DNA of 27,562 bases from contig CAZBXB010000005.1 in NCBI GenBank assembly GCA_964496075.1, forward strand, positions 1 through 27,562, in the 5' to 3' direction. This document shows positions 27,530 to 27,562 of the stretch, piece by piece. The notes beneath the pieces are model-generated. The model had not been told where the DNA came from. It did no database searches and saw nothing but the letters and a program-made list of their open reading frames with translations. Both the position numbers and the translations under genes were made by a program. How positions within the stretch are numbered: the first letter of the stretch is position 1; each line of letters begins with the position of its first letter. This DNA is from UBA1372 sp964496075 (GTDB taxonomy: Bacteria; Patescibacteriota; Microgenomatia; UBA12405).

Positions 27530-27562
27530 TTTGAAAATATCTTTATTTGTGGTATTTTAATT

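Overview
The window looks like part of a Patescibacteria (CPR) genome, most likely from the Microgenomates side; that placement is inference from gene content, not from a phylogeny. Supporting traits: A+T-rich DNA; almost no intergenic space; convergent genes that share bases; trimmed housekeeping proteins (PheT without its tRNA-binding OB domain, ThrS without TGS, trigger factor without the PPIase domain); few Shine-Dalgarno sequences; extended -10 promoters 6-8 bases before start codons, implying leaderless mRNAs; and a small protein resembling a family restricted to this group. A 100-N scaffold gap lies at 4427-4526.

Layout. 1-2566 (+): end of an unidentified gene, then pilM-pilN-pilO of a type IV pilus assembly platform. 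2563-6520 (-): recG, rpmF, nusB, rnc, rpsP and a KhpA-type KH protein. 6542-9334 (+): a 37-codon membrane ORF and a bifunctional class A penicillin-binding protein. 9331-15418 (-): thrS, infC-rpmI-rplT, then pheS-pheT and a small unknown. The 100 bases between rplT and pheS hold a complete ribosome-mediated attenuator: a 14-codon leader peptide with tandem Phe codons, mutually exclusive hairpins and a terminator abutting the pheS start. I rate this the most interesting element here. 15447-17003 (-): tRNA-Val, a small Patescibacteria-type protein, a short trigger factor. 17032-18339 (+): a secreted lysozyme-like protein and efp, with a promoter-plus-terminator unit in front of efp. 18329-21277: two unknown membrane/secreted proteins and a secreted glycosidase-like protein on -, with a tRNA cluster between them. 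21295-24551: a DRG-type GTPase (+) facing an mtaB-like/tgt tRNA-modification pair (-). 24558-25569: a dense tRNA cluster containing palindromic elements, one of which appears to have inserted at a tRNA-Val gene and duplicated 12 bases. 25920-27556 (-): an alpha/beta hydrolase and an SHMT-like gene lacking its N-terminal part.

Work of the region: mostly translation and its control (14 tRNAs, PheST, ThrS, IF3, EF-P, S16, L20, L32, L35, tRNA modification, RNase III, NusB), plus cell wall and pilus functions. The + strand is G-rich over C through the first ~25.5 kb and C-rich after ~25.9 kb, so the last two genes differ in strand composition from everything before them. That marks a replication switch, a transferred segment or an assembly junction.
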